Source: Planctomycetota bacterium (lineage in GTDB: Bacteria > Planctomycetota > Uabimicrobiia > Uabimicrobiales > Uabimicrobiaceae). Taken from it: a stretch of 52,825 nucleotides of DNA. A program made the position numbers and the translations under genes. Location of the stretch: assembly GCA_029260735.1 (NCBI GenBank), contig JAJDCR010000174.1, positions 1 through 52,825 of the forward strand, written 5' to 3'. The notes under the pieces are model-generated. The model was not told the origin of the DNA. It was given only the letters and a program-made list of their open reading frames with translations, and searched no databases. Below, piece by piece: positions 52,674 to 52,825 of the stretch (its first letter is position 1; each line of letters starts with the position of its first letter).

Positions 52674-52825
52674 CTAGTTGATATATTTGATGCGTGTGCA
52701 AAAAGTATCTCTTCATCTTAAGCCTCGGAGAGGCGAAGACACGTAGACAGGGGATTTATCCCCTGGAATGGATATATCCCTAAATTATTGCCCTTTAGGG
52801 CAAAGGTAGTTTTTTGCTGCCCAAA
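52674..52825. other. End of window with two small hairpins
   Basis: CAGGGGA/TCCCCTG (52748-52765) and the palindrome GCCCTTTAGGGC (52790-52801). No gene seen before the edge. Confidence 0.45.

Noticed and set aside
1..52825. tRNA, rRNA or prophage genes
   Set aside because: No cloverleaf, rRNA signature, integrase, terminase or capsid gene could be recognised by eye; a tRNA scan would settle the first point.

Overview
The window is 52.8 kb of AT-rich bacterial DNA (GC roughly 35-40 % by eye, not counted). It comes from a Gram-negative-type cell: there is a Kdo-pathway arabinose-5-phosphate isomerase, lipoproteins, and an envelope ABC exporter with a periplasmic adaptor. Two PEP-CTERM surface proteins, two large eukaryote-like Ser/Thr kinases, an ECF sigma factor overlapping one kinase, and zinc-ribbon/TM proteins of unknown function suggest a deep-branching planctomycete-like organism. 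That placement is inference; there is no rRNA or other marker gene in the window.

Layout. 1-3990: dispersed hairpin repeat, two translationally coupled amidohydrolase-fold genes (the second has lost most metal ligands), and a membrane-embedded spermidine-synthase-like protein. 4057-6440: a plasmid-type replication module, with a Rep initiator gene, six 22-bp iterons, one inverted iteron copy in the rep leader and a 26-bp palindrome. 6119-8324: rearranged segment with inverted and direct partial duplications around a Tat-exported metallophosphoesterase and a zinc-ribbon membrane protein. 8493-14823: zinc/cation efflux protein and a six-gene operon (Cys-rich protein, adaptor, ABC ATPase, two permeases, Cys-rich lipoprotein). 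14959-18862: nested palindromic repeat, coiled-coil protein, Rrf2 regulator, dispersed 335-bp repeat bounded by a promoter and a terminator, M28 peptidase, alpha-carbonic anhydrase.

19256-26241 is the most interesting block. It is a convergent two-operon cluster that looks like a terpenoid pathway. The plus strand encodes a plant-type BAHD acyltransferase, a small DxDD class II cyclase-like protein and an acyl-CoA dehydrogenase. The minus strand encodes an isoprenyl diphosphate synthase, a HAD phosphatase and a cytochrome P450. No class I terpene synthase is present, so the inferred route is chain elongation, class II cyclisation, dephosphorylation by the HAD protein, oxidation, then acylation.

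26602-38305 is an accessory region with gene remnants: truncated PIN protein, SolA-like oxidase fragment, class III cyclase fragment and YhcG fragments. It also holds a defective IS6-type element at the end of a P-loop ATPase, a polysaccharide-modification trio (two sulfotransferase-like proteins and a GT32-like glycosyltransferase), an M29 aminopeptidase, and a YhcG-type nuclease with an RNA-polymerase-alpha-CTD-like tail and palindromes inside its coding sequence.

38306-52825 is more housekeeping or regulatory: Ser/Thr kinase plus ECF sigma factor, KdsD-type isomerase, orphan OmpR-type response regulator, acyl-CoA dehydrogenase, fused 5-oxoprolinase, a second kinase with a coiled coil inserted into its activation segment, a membrane protein, a LamG/PEP-CTERM protein, a CsgG-like lipoprotein, and the inverted second copy of the dispersed repeat.
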